NCBI RefSeq assembly: GCF_001484195.1
Contig: NZ_LLYW01000023.1
Span: 1 to 64,000, forward strand
DNA from: Thermococcus celericrescens
GTDB taxonomy: Archaea; Methanobacteriota_B; Thermococci; Thermococcales; Thermococcaceae
Reading direction: 5' to 3'
Length of the DNA: 64,000 nt
The notes under the pieces were generated by a model, which was not told where the DNA came from, did not search any database, and saw only the letters and a program-made list of their open reading frames with translations. Positions within the stretch are counted from its first letter, which is position 1. Every line of letters begins with the position of its first letter. Shown piece by piece: positions 1 through 8,895 of this stretch. Both the position numbers and the translations under genes were made by a program.

Positions 1-2
1 GG

Positions 3-605
3 GCTTCCCTCGCCCTCGGGCTGCCGGTTGACTGGGGGACGGTCGGCAGGATAGCATCGGCGTGGGTTCTCTCACCAATCGTCGCCGCGCTCTTTGCGGT
101 GGCGGTCTACAGGCTCTACAAGCCCCTGCTGAGAAGGATAAAGTGTCTGCGGAACCTTGAACTGACTCAGAAATGGCTTGTCTTCACGGCGGCGGCCTTT
201 TCAGCCTTCAACCTCGGCGCCAACGAGCTTTCGAACGTGGCCGGACTGATGGAAGGCCTCGGCGTGGACGGTCCGTTTAAGCTTATTCTAGCACTCATCC
301 TTACCCTGGGGGCGCTGACCTTCAGCTACGACGTGATGATGACGGTCGGGAGGGACATCTCCCCTCTTGGGCCAACTTCTGCCTTTTCAAGTCAGTTCGG
401 AGCATCTTTGGCCGTCAGCGCGGCCAACCTAATAGGCCTGCCGGTCAGCTCGGGTCAGGCCATAGTTGGGGCCATAAGTGGTCTGGGCCTCTACAAGGGC
501 GAGCACGTGAACCTCAAACTCCTCACGGGAATCGTGAAGGGCTGGGTAATAGCCCCGGTTTTCGCGGGTGCGATATCTTACGTTCTCATCACGTTTCTGG
601 CTTAG
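3..605 (+). CDS. PiT-family inorganic phosphate permease (C-terminal part)
   Basis: C-terminal part of an inorganic phosphate transporter of the PiT (Pho-4) family, which imports phosphate through the cytoplasmic membrane driven by a cation gradient. The frame is open from base 3, so the start lies left of the window. The family signature of the second internal repeat is visible as GANELSNVAG, followed by hydrophobic stretches and the conserved-looking segment SYDVMMTVGRDIS. The protein ends in a hydrophobic helix (YVLITFLA). The family call is firm; the coupling ion cannot be told from the sequence. The next gene follows after about 40 bp on the same strand but has its own TATA-like CTTTTAAAC upstream, so co-transcription is not required. 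Confidence 0.9.
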   Translation, partial: ASLALGLPVDWGTVGRIASAWVLSPIVAALFAVAVYRLYKPLLRRIKCLRNLELTQKWLVFTAAAFSAFNLGANELSNVAGLMEGLGVDGPFKLILALILTLGALTFSYDVMMTVGRDISPLGPTSAFSSQFGASLAVSAANLIGLPVSSGQAIVGAISGLGLYKGEHVNLKLLTGIVKGWVIAPVFAGAISYVLITFLA

Positions 606-646
606 GCTTTTAAACCGACCGCCGAAGGGCTTAGCGGTGTTGAGAG

Positions 647-2389
647 ATGGTCGAGTTCAAGTTTGAGATCAAGGCGAGAGACGCCGCTGGAAGAATAGGA
701 AAGCTGACCGTTAACGGAAAAACGATAGAGACCCCCGCCATAATGCCGGTCATCAACCCGAAGCAGCTGATAGTGACGCCGAAGGAACTCAAGGAAATGG
801 GCTTTGGAATGGTGATCACCAACTCCTACATCATCTACAAGACGCTCGAACTCAGAGAGAAAGCCCTCGATGTGGGAATCCACAGGCTTCTCGACTACGA
901 CGGTATCATCGAGGTCGATTCCGGCTCCTTCCAGCTCATGCGCTACGGCGGCGTGGACGTTACGAACAGGGAGATAATCGAGTTTCAGGAAAGGATAGGC
1001 GTCGACATAGGCACGTTCCTCGACATCCCGACTCCACCAGATGCTCCGAGAGAAAAGGCCGAGGAAGACCTCAGGATAACGCTGGAGAGGGCGAAGGAAG
1101 CCGAGGAAGTCAAGAACATCGCGATGAACGCTGCCGTGCAGGGCTCCACATACCCCGACCTGAGAACCTACGCCGCTAAAAAGCTCAGCGAGATGAACTT
1201 CGAGATTCACCCGGTGGGAGCCGTCGTCCCTCTGATGGAGGGCTACCGATACAGAGACCTGGTGGACGTGGTGATAGCTTCAAAGCTCGGTTTAAGGCCC
1301 GACAGGCCGGTTCACCTGTTCGGTGCCGGTCACCCAATGATTTTCGCCCTTGCTGTAGCGATGGGGATTGACCTCTTCGACTCAGCCAGCTACGCCCTCT
1401 ACGCCAAGGACGACCGCTACCTGACGCCCGAAGGCACCAAGAGGCTTGAAGAGCTGGAGTACTTCCCGTGCTCCTGCCCGGTGTGCTCACGCTACACGCC
1501 TCAGGAACTCCGCGAGATGCCGAAGGAAGAGAGGACGAGGCTTCTGGCTCTGCACAACCTCTGGGTAATCCGCGAGGAGCTCAACCGGGTCAAGCAGGCG
1601 ATAAAGGAGGGAACACTCTGGGAGCTCGTCGATGAGAGGGCGAGAAGCCATCCAAAAATGTTCGCCGCCTACAAGAGACTGCTGGAGTACAGGGACTACC
1701 TTGAGAAGAACGAGCCAGTGACCAAGGCGAGTGCCTTCTTCAAGGTCAGCGAGGAAGCGATGAGCTGGCCTCTCGCTCACCGCGCCAAAACGAGGGCCGA
1801 GCGCGTTGCCCGGAAGTTCCCGGAGAGAGTGAACCACCCAATCTTCGGCGAGATTCCGAGGTACCTTAGCCTCAGCTACCCCTTCGCCCAGAGCGAGGGC
1901 GAGGAGGACTTCACCATAACCAAGCCCACCAAAGGAGAGGCGAGGAGCTACATCATGGCCATAGCCGAGTACCAGTTCGGAGAGGGCGCGGGGGAAGCCT
2001 TCAAGGATGCCTTCGTCGAGCTTTCAAGGAAGACGGGCATGCCGAGACAGATAAAGGCCAAGGGCAAGCACCTCGCGACCTTCAGGGCTGAGGACGGTCT
2101 CTTAACCCTTGGCATCGAGGGTGCCAAGAGACTCCACGAGGTTCTGCCGTTCCCGAGGATGAGGGTAGTGGTCAATTCAGATGCGGAGCCGTTCGCGAAG
2201 CGCGGAAAAAACGTCTTCGCCAAGTTCGTGGTGGACGCCGATCCGGAGATAAGGCCCTACGACGAGGTTTTGGTGGTGAACGAAAAAGACGAACTCCTCG
2301 CGACCGGCCAGAGCCTACTGAACGGCGAGGAGATGAAGGTCTTCCAGAGCGGTTTAGCCGTGAAGGTTCGCAGGGGAGTTGAGAAGTAG
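647..2389 (+). CDS. tgtA: archaeosine tRNA-guanine transglycosylase (ArcTGT)
   Basis: Exchanges guanine for preQ0 at position 15 in the D-arm of archaeal tRNAs, the first step of archaeosine formation. At 580 aa it has the full family length: an N-terminal TIM-barrel with the catalytic Asp in EVDSGSFQ (D91), a zinc site made by the CSCPVC cluster plus a downstream His (LALHN, about 275-310), and a C-terminal half ending in a PUA RNA-binding domain (about residues 505-580, MRVVVNSDAEPF to VRRG). ATG start at 647 behind a weak GGTG-type site. It sits immediately upstream of tRNA-Val, which is transcribed the same way. Assignment is secure. Confidence 0.97.
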   Translation: MVEFKFEIKARDAAGRIGKLTVNGKTIETPAIMPVINPKQLIVTPKELKEMGFGMVITNSYIIYKTLELREKALDVGIHRLLDYDGIIEVDSGSFQLMRYGGVDVTNREIIEFQERIGVDIGTFLDIPTPPDAPREKAEEDLRITLERAKEAEEVKNIAMNAAVQGSTYPDLRTYAAKKLSEMNFEIHPVGAVVPLMEGYRYRDLVDVVIASKLGLRPDRPVHLFGAGHPMIFALAVAMGIDLFDSASYALYAKDDRYLTPEGTKRLEELEYFPCSCPVCSRYTPQELREMPKEERTRLLALHNLWVIREELNRVKQAIKEGTLWELVDERARSHPKMFAAYKRLLEYRDYLEKNEPVTKASAFFKVSEEAMSWPLAHRAKTRAERVARKFPERVNHPIFGEIPRYLSLSYPFAQSEGEEDFTITKPTKGEARSYIMAIAEYQFGEGAGEAFKDAFVELSRKTGMPRQIKAKGKHLATFRAEDGLLTLGIEGAKRLHEVLPFPRMRVVVNSDAEPFAKRGKNVFAKFVVDADPEIRPYDEVLVVNEKDELLATGQSLLNGEEMKVFQSGLAVKVRRGVEK

Positions 2390-2393
2390 AAAA

Positions 2394-2401
2394 TTTTATA
2401 A
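2394..2401 (+). promoter_or_regulatory. TATA box of tRNA-Val
   Basis: TTTTATAA about 30 bp upstream of the tRNA-Val gene, the usual archaeal TATA spacing. It starts directly after the tgtA stop codon. Confidence 0.6.
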
Positions 2402-2427
2402 CGTCCCTCCCTTCTCCTATTTCGGGC

Positions 2428-2504
2428 GGGCCCGTGGTCTAGATGGTTATGACGCCACCCTTACAAGGTGGAGGTCCGGGGTTCGAATCCCCGCGGGCCC
2501 ACCA
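2428..2504 (+). tRNA. tRNA-Val (anticodon UAC)
   Basis: Acceptor stem GGGCCCG/CGGGCCC, anticodon stem-loop CCACC-CTTACAA-GGTGG giving anticodon TAC, T-arm CGGGG-TTCGAAT-CCCCG, discriminator A and an encoded CCA at 2502-2504. No intron. An AT-rich accessory island starts right behind it. Confidence 0.95.
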
Positions 2505-2507
2505 TAA

Positions 2508-2531
2508 GAAACTTTGCCTGCGCAAAGTTTC
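2508..2531 (+). repeat. 10-bp hairpin just behind tRNA-Val
   Basis: Perfect inverted repeat GAAACTTTGC-CTGC-GCAAAGTTTC starting four bases after the tRNA CCA. It could fold in the tRNA primary transcript, or belong to the hairpin-rich segment that follows. Its right arm overlaps the left terminal inverted repeat of that segment. Confidence 0.6.
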
Positions 2532-3169
2532 ATCAAAGTTCGTAGCTCCTTCTTGAAATGCTGGTTTTCAGGGGGTTTCTTATTATTGGAGCGGTTTAGC
2601 GTGGAGAATTGCTTTAAAAGCCTCTTTGTGTAGGGTTTGCTTTCTTTTGATGCCCTTCGGGCATCTTTTTGAAGTCAAACCCCTTTGCAAGGAATCTTTG
2701 GAGGTTCTCATAAGAAAAGTTGGCCTTGAGTTTAGAAACCCACCCTCAGAGTGCAACACTATAAAGAGCTACCAACTTTTGGTCAAGCTTTGTTAAAGCT
2801 TGCTCTGTACTCTTAAACCTCTGGGGGGCTCTCCCACACCCCCGAAAACTTCTCCTGTGCAATGTCGAGCTTTGCTCGACGCGAGGGATGATAGTCCCAC
2901 AGAGTTTGACCAAGGTTGGTGATTCTTCTTGTGAGTGCTTCTCATTGAAGGTTTGCTCTTGTTTGGGAACTTTTGAACGGGGAATTCACTTGAGTGTGCT
3001 TCTTTTTTTGTGGGTTTACTTCTCCCGCGCTCCTTTGGAGCGCTTTAATGGTTTAAACCCTTGTTTTGAGGCTTGTGAAATGCGAATTCCAGCTTAAAAT
3101 GGCAGTTTGGTAGTGCAAACCCATTTCAACTGCACCTTTGGGGAGAAGAATCACAAACTTTGATGAAAC
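2527..3169. repeat. hairpin-rich non-coding segment bounded by 17-bp inverted repeats
   Basis: About 640 bp with no convincing gene. The ends are inverted repeats of GTTTCATCAAAGTTYGT (2527-2543, and reversed at 3153-3169, one mismatch). Inside are four perfect short hairpins with 7-8 bp stems and 3-nt loops: 2649-2665 (GATGCCC-TTC-GGGCATC), 2784-2802 (CAAGCTTT-GTT-AAAGCTTG), 2864-2880 (GTCGAGC-TTT-GCTCGAC) and 3027-3043 (GCGCTCC-TTT-GGAGCGC). Base composition is more AT-rich than the flanking genes. It resembles a non-autonomous mobile segment or remnant placed 3' of a tRNA gene. No target duplication or copy of the tRNA 3' end was found on the far side. Confidence 0.5.
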
Positions 3170-3203
3170 CTCACTCAGAGAATCACTAAGGAGGCATTTG
3201 GCA

Positions 3204-4435
3204 TTAGTGCTTAGTTGGGATTAGGAATATCTCAAAATCATCGAGAAACACTCTTACACTAGCATGTCCTGAACCCGCAATAATACCATCATAAGTGTAG
3301 TATCTGGCTCCAAATTTGTTTATTGGGATATCTGTTCCAACTTTCTCTCCGTTAATGTACACATCAAAAACACCCTTTTGCCAGTTCATTATAATCCTAA
3401 CATGATACCATTTTCTTGGTTCCCATTTGCTTATTAACACTCCATTTGCATAAATCCCACCGTCTCGTTTAAACACGACAAGTACGTAGTATTTTTTGTC
3501 ATGCGAATTCCAGAATCTAGGAGACCTGTTGTAGCATTATCCTCGAACTTATCGCCGCATTTTGGATTCCCGTATCCTTCAATTCCAATGTATGTCTCGA
3601 ATCCAATACTACTGTTCATTTTTCGGAGTTGTAGATATTTGCCATCAAAATACAGATACCTGTGATATCCAGCACTCCTACAGGAATCACCCCACAACTG
3701 GAAAGACTTATTCCCCGATACTGAAACATCTGCCACAACTTTTTGCTCAAACGATTTTCCACTCCAGCCCCATATTGGAAACCACCCATTCTGCTGGCCC
3801 ATAGTGTAATCAGTTTCATATTTTTCAAAGTTATCAAAAAATAGGACGGTTCTATTTGGAATTTCCAGTATCTCATAGGTTGGCAACAACAATTTAAGCT
3901 GTTCCTGTTCAGGGACCTGGGTCGTATTTGTACTTGTTATCAGATTATCCGGTACTTTTGGCATGGAAAAGTATAACACAAGAACTAGGAACAAAATAAC
4001 TGAAATCTTGGCAAGCTCCAAGTATGGGCTAACATACGAGCCATAATCGTTGTGAGGGAGGTATTCTTCTATTACTACTTCTTCTGCCTCTCTTTTCTTA
4101 TCACCACTAGCTACTAATTCATCTGCGTGTATTAGTTTCACATTGGCTCTGTCTGCTAACTCCCATGCATTCCTTGTAAATCCAGATTTCGAAACTACCC
4201 ATGCTTCATGGCACTTGTAATATTCTTTTCCACCCAAAACCTCTTGGATAGCTTTTACTCCTACCTTGTCCTTAGTATTTTTTACTTGTATCGCTATTTT
4301 TCTTCCATCTTTTTCTGCAATGATGTCTGCTCCAAAATCTCCACTTGCGGGAGTCAGTATAACTTTAAACCCCTTATTTTGCAGGGCCTCTGCAACTGCC
4401 CTTTCGAGAGAATATCCCTTCTTTTGAGGATTCAT
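3204..4435 (-). pseudogene. Mrr-type nuclease domain, membrane segment and lectin-like domain; frameshifted
   Basis: The first 333 codons (4435 down to 3434) start with an Mrr/PD-(D/E)XK restriction-endonuclease-like domain: FGADIIAEKDGRKIAIQVK supplies the Asp (D37) and a QxK pair (Q50, K52). A single hydrophobic helix follows near residues 143-158 (ISVILFLVLVLYFSM). Next comes an extracellular-looking, Trp/Tyr-rich beta domain resembling a LamG/concanavalin-like sandwich. Near 3515-3535 the frame shifts by one; the rest of the beta domain (RFWNSHDKKYY to FEIFLIPTKH, ending 3204) continues in another frame. Either a natural frameshift or a sequence error. AT-rich codon use unlike neighbours suggests transfer. 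A nuclease domain joined through one helix to a lectin-like domain is unusual; substrate unknown. Confidence 0.7.
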
Positions 4436-4615
4436 TAATGTCCTCTCCTTGATGTATGGTGGTCTTTATGTTTTGGCTATGTTACGTTCACTAAGTTTGA
4501 AATTTAAATATTTTTGATTTGTTATGTCGTGCTGTTGTGGTATAAATGCTCTAGTATCTAACTACCAGGGTGATAGTATACTATTGGGGCGATAGTTGTG
4601 CACAGGGTTGTATAT

Positions 4616-4897
4616 TCAAGTCGCCCTCTTCTCTTCCTCTGGGAACTTCCAGTCCTTCGTTATTCTTGTCACTTTTCTCACAAGGGCCTTCTCCTCAGGA
4701 TGCCTTGAGACGAGCTCCTCAAGGAAGGAAATTGAAGGGATCGGACAGGTCTCCAGAGGACTGTTAAGAAGAGCGATGCGGTCTGAATATGGGTTGAGAT
4801 AGAGGGCAACGACCCGGTCGTCACCATCTACCTGCCACTCAATAGCGGTAATCGTGGGAGTAGCCGTCGGAGTAGTTTCTCCTTCTGCTTCTTCCAC
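4616..4897 (-). CDS. small uncharacterised protein overlapping the helicase 3' end
   Basis: 93 codons from a GTG at 4897, overlapping the last 59 bp of the DEAD-box helicase gene in another frame. An AAGGAG sequence lies just upstream of the GTG. The first 18 residues (Glu/Thr/Pro-rich) are in the overlap and look artificial. The remainder, from about IEWQVDGDD to KFPEEEKRAT, has the composition of a real soluble protein, but no family is recognised. There is no ATG, GTG or TTG inside the non-overlapping part, so the start is unsure. It could be a genuine downstream gene translated by coupling, or a remnant. Confidence 0.4.
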   Translation of the reverse strand: MEEAEGETTPTATPTITAIEWQVDGDDRVVALYLNPYSDRIALLNSPLETCPIPSISFLEELVSRHPEEKALVRKVTRITKDWKFPEEEKRAT

Positions 4898-6131
4898 CCT
4901 TCTTGCTCCTTCCGTCCCTGCCGTAGCTCCTCGAGCGGCCCGAGTTTCTGGAGTAGCCTCTTGAACCGTGGTTCCTCTGATTCTCCTTCTCGTACCTCTC
5001 GCGGTACTCGCGCGGAATTTCCTCGCTCAGCTCGGACTTGCGTATCTCAACACCCGCAGTCTGGGCGATGTAGCGGAGCCTCCTGAACTCGCCGGGCATT
5101 ATGAAGGTCATCGCCTTTCCTTTCTTTCCCATCCTGCCGGTTCTGCCTATCCTGTGGACGTAGTCCTCGGCCGTCATGGGCAGGGAGTAGTTCACGACGT
5201 AGTTTATGTCCTGCACATCGAGGCCCCTGGCGGCGACGTCAGTCGCAACGAGAACCCTGGTTTTTTTGGTCTTGAAGCGCCAGAAAGTTCTCTCACGTGC
5301 GGCCTGGCTCATGTCACCGTTGAGTGCCTCGGCGCTGTAGCCAGCCCTCCTGAGCTTCTCACTGAGCTCCCGGGTTTCCCTCTTGGTGGCGCAGAAGACT
5401 ATCCCGTAGAAGTCCCCGGCGCCATCGAGTATCTTCCTGAGCATCGTGAGCTTCCTCGCCGGGACAACCTCTATGTACTCCTGATCCACCATCTCCGGGA
5501 CGAGCTCGTCGCTGCTGACGCTTACCACCTCGTAGTCACCCATGTAGCGCCTCGCGAGCCTCTTTATCTCCGGCGGCATCGTAGCGGAGAACATCAGCAC
5601 ACGCTTCTTTCTCGGCGTCTCCCTGAAAATCGCCTCTATATCGTCTATGAATCCCATGTCGAGCATCCTGTCGGCCTCATCGAGGATGAAGAACTTTACG
5701 GAGCTCAGGTCGAGGGTTCCGCGCCTTATGTGGTCGAGAACTCTGCCAGGGGTTCCAACTACGACATGAGTCCCCCGCTCAAGGGCCCTTATCTGCGGTC
5801 CTATCGGCTGGCCGCCGTAGACGGCGTAAACGTAAACCCTCTTCCTCCCGCGGAGGCTTTTGATTTCATCCGCCACCTGGAGGGCAAGCTCCCTTGTGGG
5901 CGTGAGGATTATCGCCTGAACGGCCTTTATCTTCGGGTCAATCGCCTCGATTATCGGGAGCGCAAATGCCGCTGTTTTTCCCGTCCCTGTCTGGGACTGG
6001 CCGATTATATCGACGTCGCCAGATAGAAGGCGCGGGATTACCTCCCTTTGAATATCCGTCGGACTTGAGAAGCCCTTCTGCCTGACGGCCACTAACGTGG
6101 CCTCGGATAAGCCTAAGCTTTCAAAACTCAT
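4839..6131 (-). CDS. DEAD-box ATP-dependent RNA helicase
   Basis: 430-aa DEAD-box helicase that unwinds RNA duplexes using ATP. All motifs are visible in order: Q motif region, SQTGTGKT (I), PTRELALQ (Ia), GTPGR (Ib), DEAD (II), SAT (III), then RGLD (V) and HRIGRTGR (VI) in the second RecA domain. The last 60 residues are a low-complexity, Arg/Ser/Gly/Tyr-rich tail (RSRSYGRDGRSKKGGRSRRR) expected to bind RNA non-specifically, like the tails of bacterial cold-shock helicases. ATG start at 6131. It is read away from the tRNA-Lys gene just upstream. Exact RNA target unknown. Confidence 0.95.
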   Translation of the reverse strand: MSFESLGLSEATLVAVRQKGFSSPTDIQREVIPRLLSGDVDIIGQSQTGTGKTAAFALPIIEAIDPKIKAVQAIILTPTRELALQVADEIKSLRGRKRVYVYAVYGGQPIGPQIRALERGTHVVVGTPGRVLDHIRRGTLDLSSVKFFILDEADRMLDMGFIDDIEAIFRETPRKKRVLMFSATMPPEIKRLARRYMGDYEVVSVSSDELVPEMVDQEYIEVVPARKLTMLRKILDGAGDFYGIVFCATKRETRELSEKLRRAGYSAEALNGDMSQAARERTFWRFKTKKTRVLVATDVAARGLDVQDINYVVNYSLPMTAEDYVHRIGRTGRMGKKGKAMTFIMPGEFRRLRYIAQTAGVEIRKSELSEEIPREYRERYEKENQRNHGSRGYSRNSGRSRSYGRDGRSKKGGRSRRRNYSDGYSHDYRY

Positions 6132-6200
6132 TTTCCTAACTCCTTACGTTACTCAAACGCATCCCTTCTCAAACGGAACGCGTCGAGAAGAAACGCGGTC

Positions 6201-6278
6201 TGGCGGGCCGGGGGGGATTCGAACCCCCGACCACGGGATTAAGAGTCCCGCGCTCTAACCATGCTGAGCTACCGGCCC
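6201..6278 (-). tRNA. tRNA-Lys (anticodon CUU)
   Basis: On the minus strand: acceptor GGGCCGG, D-arm with GCTCAGCATGGTTAGAGC, anticodon stem-loop CGGGA-CTCTTAA-TCCCG with anticodon CTT, T-arm with GTTCGAAT, discriminator G and encoded CCA (6201-6203). No intron. Confidence 0.95.
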
Positions 6279-6307
6279 TCAACCCGAAACCATAGACGGG
6301 AGGTGGC

Positions 6308-6315
6308 TTTATAAA
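6308..6315 (-). promoter_or_regulatory. TATA box of tRNA-Lys
   Basis: Palindromic TTTATAAA about 30 bp upstream of the tRNA-Lys 5' end on the minus strand. The DUF835 gene read the other way has its own TATA-like ATATAAAC at about 6362-6369. Confidence 0.55.
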
Positions 6316-6390
6316 TTTTTCGGTAGGGCTTCAAAAGCCACATCTTACCCTCACGAAAAGGATATAAACCCTGACCCTCATGTTGAAACG

Positions 6391-7137
6391 ATGATCACTT
6401 ACGAATATGTGAAACTTGCGGCAGAGGTTGTGGCATTTGTTGCGGTGATGGGGGCGATTTACTCCTTCATGGCTGTACGGAGGGTTATCAGAGACACCCT
6501 TGGTGAGGGCGTTTTTCGTGCCCTTGTCTTCGGAAGCCTGCTACTTCTGCTGGGTTATGGGGTCAACGTGCTTAATGATGTAGTATCCTCGGAGTTTCTG
6601 AAGATCCTGGACGACGTCCTAGTTGCCCTCGGTATGGGCATTGTCATGGTGTGTTCCATCACCACGAGGCGGGCAATTGCAACACACGTCGAGCCCCACG
6701 TTGTTTTTGACGGCACGTCTACCATCTCACCCGGGCCGTACCTCGTAAGATCGATGTCGGTTGCCTCGGTTTTACGCCTCCTCTCCGGCAAGAAAATTCT
6801 CGGCGTTACCCGCCTCCCGGAGGTATACATGCGCTGTGGTGCCTCCTACATCTGGATCAGCAACGTTGGGGGATCGAATGTGGTGTCTCCCACTGCCCTC
6901 GCACCGCTCCTCCATGCGGTAACAACGAGCGTTGACAGAGATACCTTTGTTATACTGGACAGTGTGGATTATCTTGTGCTGCACAATGGGGAGGAGGCTG
7001 TTCTGCGCTTTGTTCTCCACATGAAGGATATACTGCTGACTAAAGGTGCCGGGCTGGTTATAATCGCTTCCCCCGAGACGCTGGGCGAAAAGATGGTAAC
7101 CCTGCTTGAGAGGGAGTTCAGAAAGCTCCCCATGTGA
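6391..7137 (+). CDS. membrane protein with DUF835 domain
   Basis: 248 aa. The N-terminal ~95 residues contain three hydrophobic stretches (VVAFVAVMGAIYSFMAV, ALVFGSLLLLLGYGV, VLVALGMGIVMVCSI). The C-terminal ~145 residues match the archaeal DUF835 pattern: PYLVRS, VTRLPEVYMRCG, a predicted beta strand ending in ILDSVDYLVLHNG, then FVLHMKDILLTKGAGLVIIASPETL. DUF835 proteins are common in Thermococcales and often membrane-anchored; their function is unknown, with a signalling role suggested only by architecture. A second, membrane-free DUF835 gene lies at 40089-40514. ATG start at 6391, about 25 bp behind a TATA-like sequence. Confidence 0.8.
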   Translation: MITYEYVKLAAEVVAFVAVMGAIYSFMAVRRVIRDTLGEGVFRALVFGSLLLLLGYGVNVLNDVVSSEFLKILDDVLVALGMGIVMVCSITTRRAIATHVEPHVVFDGTSTISPGPYLVRSMSVASVLRLLSGKKILGVTRLPEVYMRCGASYIWISNVGGSNVVSPTALAPLLHAVTTSVDRDTFVILDSVDYLVLHNGEEAVLRFVLHMKDILLTKGAGLVIIASPETLGEKMVTLLEREFRKLPM

Positions 7138-7145
7138 CCGTAAAA

Positions 7146-7153
7146 TTTATAAA
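7146..7153 (+). promoter_or_regulatory. TATA box of tRNA-Leu
   Basis: TTTATAAA about 32 bp upstream of the tRNA-Leu gene. Confidence 0.55.
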
Positions 7154-7181
7154 GGCTCCCCGAGCCTTATAGTTTGGCGAC

Positions 7182-7269
7182 GCGGGGGTTGCCAAGCCTG
7201 GTCAAAGGCGCGGGATTGAGGGTCCCGTCCCGTAGGGGTTCCGGGGTTCAAATCCCCGCCCCCGCACCA
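7182..7269 (+). tRNA. tRNA-Leu (anticodon GAG)
   Basis: 88-nt class II tRNA: acceptor GCGGGGG/CCCCCGC, anticodon stem-loop CGGGA-TTGAGGG-TCCCG with anticodon GAG, long variable arm (CCCGTAGGGG), T-arm CGGGG-TTCAAAT-CCCCG, discriminator A and encoded CCA. The decayed tnpB element begins 100 bp downstream. Confidence 0.95.
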
Positions 7270-7368
7270 AACGGCGCTTTTCTGGTTCTGGGGAATCTTC
7301 ACCTGGAGTTTAAGCGTCGGTACGGTTGTTTCAGGTTGTACGGCAGAAAGAACTCCTGAGAATGTGTA

Positions 7369-8839
7369 TGACCTCCTCTCGCCCTAAAGGGTGGGGTTTC
7401 CGTCGGGGAAACCCCCTAACTCAAGGACAGGGAGGTTTGAGGGGTAACCCTCATCACCCCCTTTGAAAGGGGTTCGGAGAACCCCTCCGGGAGGGTCTTC
7501 CCCCAATTACCCCTACCCGCCGACAAACCCGGCAGGCTCGGGGTTATCTTTTCCACAACCTTCCTCAAAATGTTGAAGGCCCCGACCAAGTCCGCATTCA
7601 TGACAACGCCCTCTTCACGGCACTTAAATAAACCCCTGAAAATCCTACCATTAGAATGGCGCTGGCCGCAGAGAGGGCAAAGCTGGGAAGTGAAAGCCTC
7701 ATCAACATCCTCAACGAGAATACCATACTCTTCCGCAACTTCCTTGAGCCTTTGAATCACCGTGTTGAACCGCCAGACGTGGGAGAGGAGAAAATTCTGC
7801 CTTCTGCCCTTATCAGGGTTCCTGCTAATGCCCTTTGGATAACCAAAGAGGATTCTCGAAACCCCGAGTGATACAGCCTCTCAACAGTCTGCCTCACCGC
7901 AGTGTTAATGTAGTGTTTCGCCTGAAGTTTGGCCTCCTCGTGCATTCTCCTGAGCTTCTTACTTTTCTTCGCTCCAGATTTATTGAGTTTGGACTGATAA
8001 TCGGCTATTCTCCTCCGCCAGTGGAAGGCTATGCTCTTCAACGGTCTCCCGTTCACGAGGAAACCCTCGCCGTTCTCGACGTAAACGGCCATTAAGTTAT
8101 TCACTCCCAGGTCTATTCCAGCCGAAAGGTTGCCCAAGGGTTGTTTTGGAACTTTAACCCACTCGTCGTTGATTAGCTTCTCTTCTACAGTGAAGCTCAC
8201 GTGAGCGTACCATTTGCGCCTTATTGGATTGTAGTGTATCTCAAGCCTTCCCTGCTTGCCTTTGAGGTAAACCATACCCTAGAACCTTGAATTGGATTCT
8301 CAGCCTTCCAAACTTTCCGAGGTGCCTCAACTCAATGACATTCCCATGGATTCTGTACTGGTCGTTCCGGAGGGGGATGATGAATAGTTTCCTCCCGTTC
8401 TCTTCCCTGATAAACCCGGTGGTTTTGGCTTGAACCATTCTGGTAATTCCCCATTCCGCTTATTTCTCAAAAGAGAAAAGAAACTCCGCCAGCTTTCGGC
8501 ATTCTTCCTCGCCAACTGTTGAACGGTCGAACCACCAATCCAGTTTTTGAACTCTTGGTACGCCTCTTTTTCCGTCCCGTTAAAGTCAATTTTGTCGAAT
8601 TCCTTGAATTGCTTGAGCCTCTCGTAGTTCAGCCTGTTCCAGATTACTGCGGTGGCGCGAGCTAACTCGAAGAGTGCTTTTTCCTGCTCCTTGCTTGGCT
8701 GGAGTTTTACCGTTACCGTTCGCTTCATTTCAAGGTGTGGTATGTTCTCAGACTTTAAAATAGTTTGCTTTCCTGTTTAACGGCTTTTTGGGCGGTGATT
8801 GTACCCTACCATGAAGGGAGAGGCTTGTTAAAGAAAAAA
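7369..8839 (-). mobile_element. IS200/IS605-type element with decayed tnpB, both ends present
   Basis: The right end at low coordinates is TGACCTCC (GGAGGTCA read with tnpB), followed inward by a GGGGTTTCC/GGAAACCCC hairpin. The left end at 8811-8839 reads AAGGGAGAGGCTTG then AAAGAAAAAA and is bordered by GTCA (TGAC on the tnpB strand, 8840-8843), matching three tnpB-less copies elsewhere in the window. No tnpA gene is present, so movement would need a transposase in trans. A further 50 bp beyond 8839 leads to the TATA region of the next gene. Confidence 0.8.
7416..8728 (-). pseudogene. tnpB: tnpB RNA-guided nuclease gene, three frameshifts
   Basis: Close relative of the intact tnpB at 24301-25608, but broken. 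Homology runs from MKRTVTVKLQPSKEQE at 8728 to PEWFKPKPPG, shifts frame near 8413 (continuing as ENGRKLFIIPLRNDQYR), shifts again near 8280 (continuing YLKGKQGRLEIHY through the RuvC segment SAGIDLGVNN), and again near 7870 (continuing GVSRILFGYPKG to the zinc-finger QLCPLCG and the last RuvC motif MNADLVGAFN). No premature stop inside the homologous frames was noticed, which suggests recent decay. The 3' part overlaps the expected omega-RNA region. Confidence 0.9.
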
Positions 8840-8895
8840 GTCAAAATTTGTGTGTACCGAAACATTTATCGTTAGAAACACATCATTTAGTAGCG

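Noticed and set aside
2888-3097. 69-codon frame in the hairpin-rich island
   Set aside because: Runs through one of the hairpins, with no ribosome site and no recognisable protein pattern.
4436-4615. Possible tRNA-Val attachment-site duplication at the far end of the island
   Set aside because: No stretch matching the tRNA 3' end (GGTTCGAATCC) was found there.
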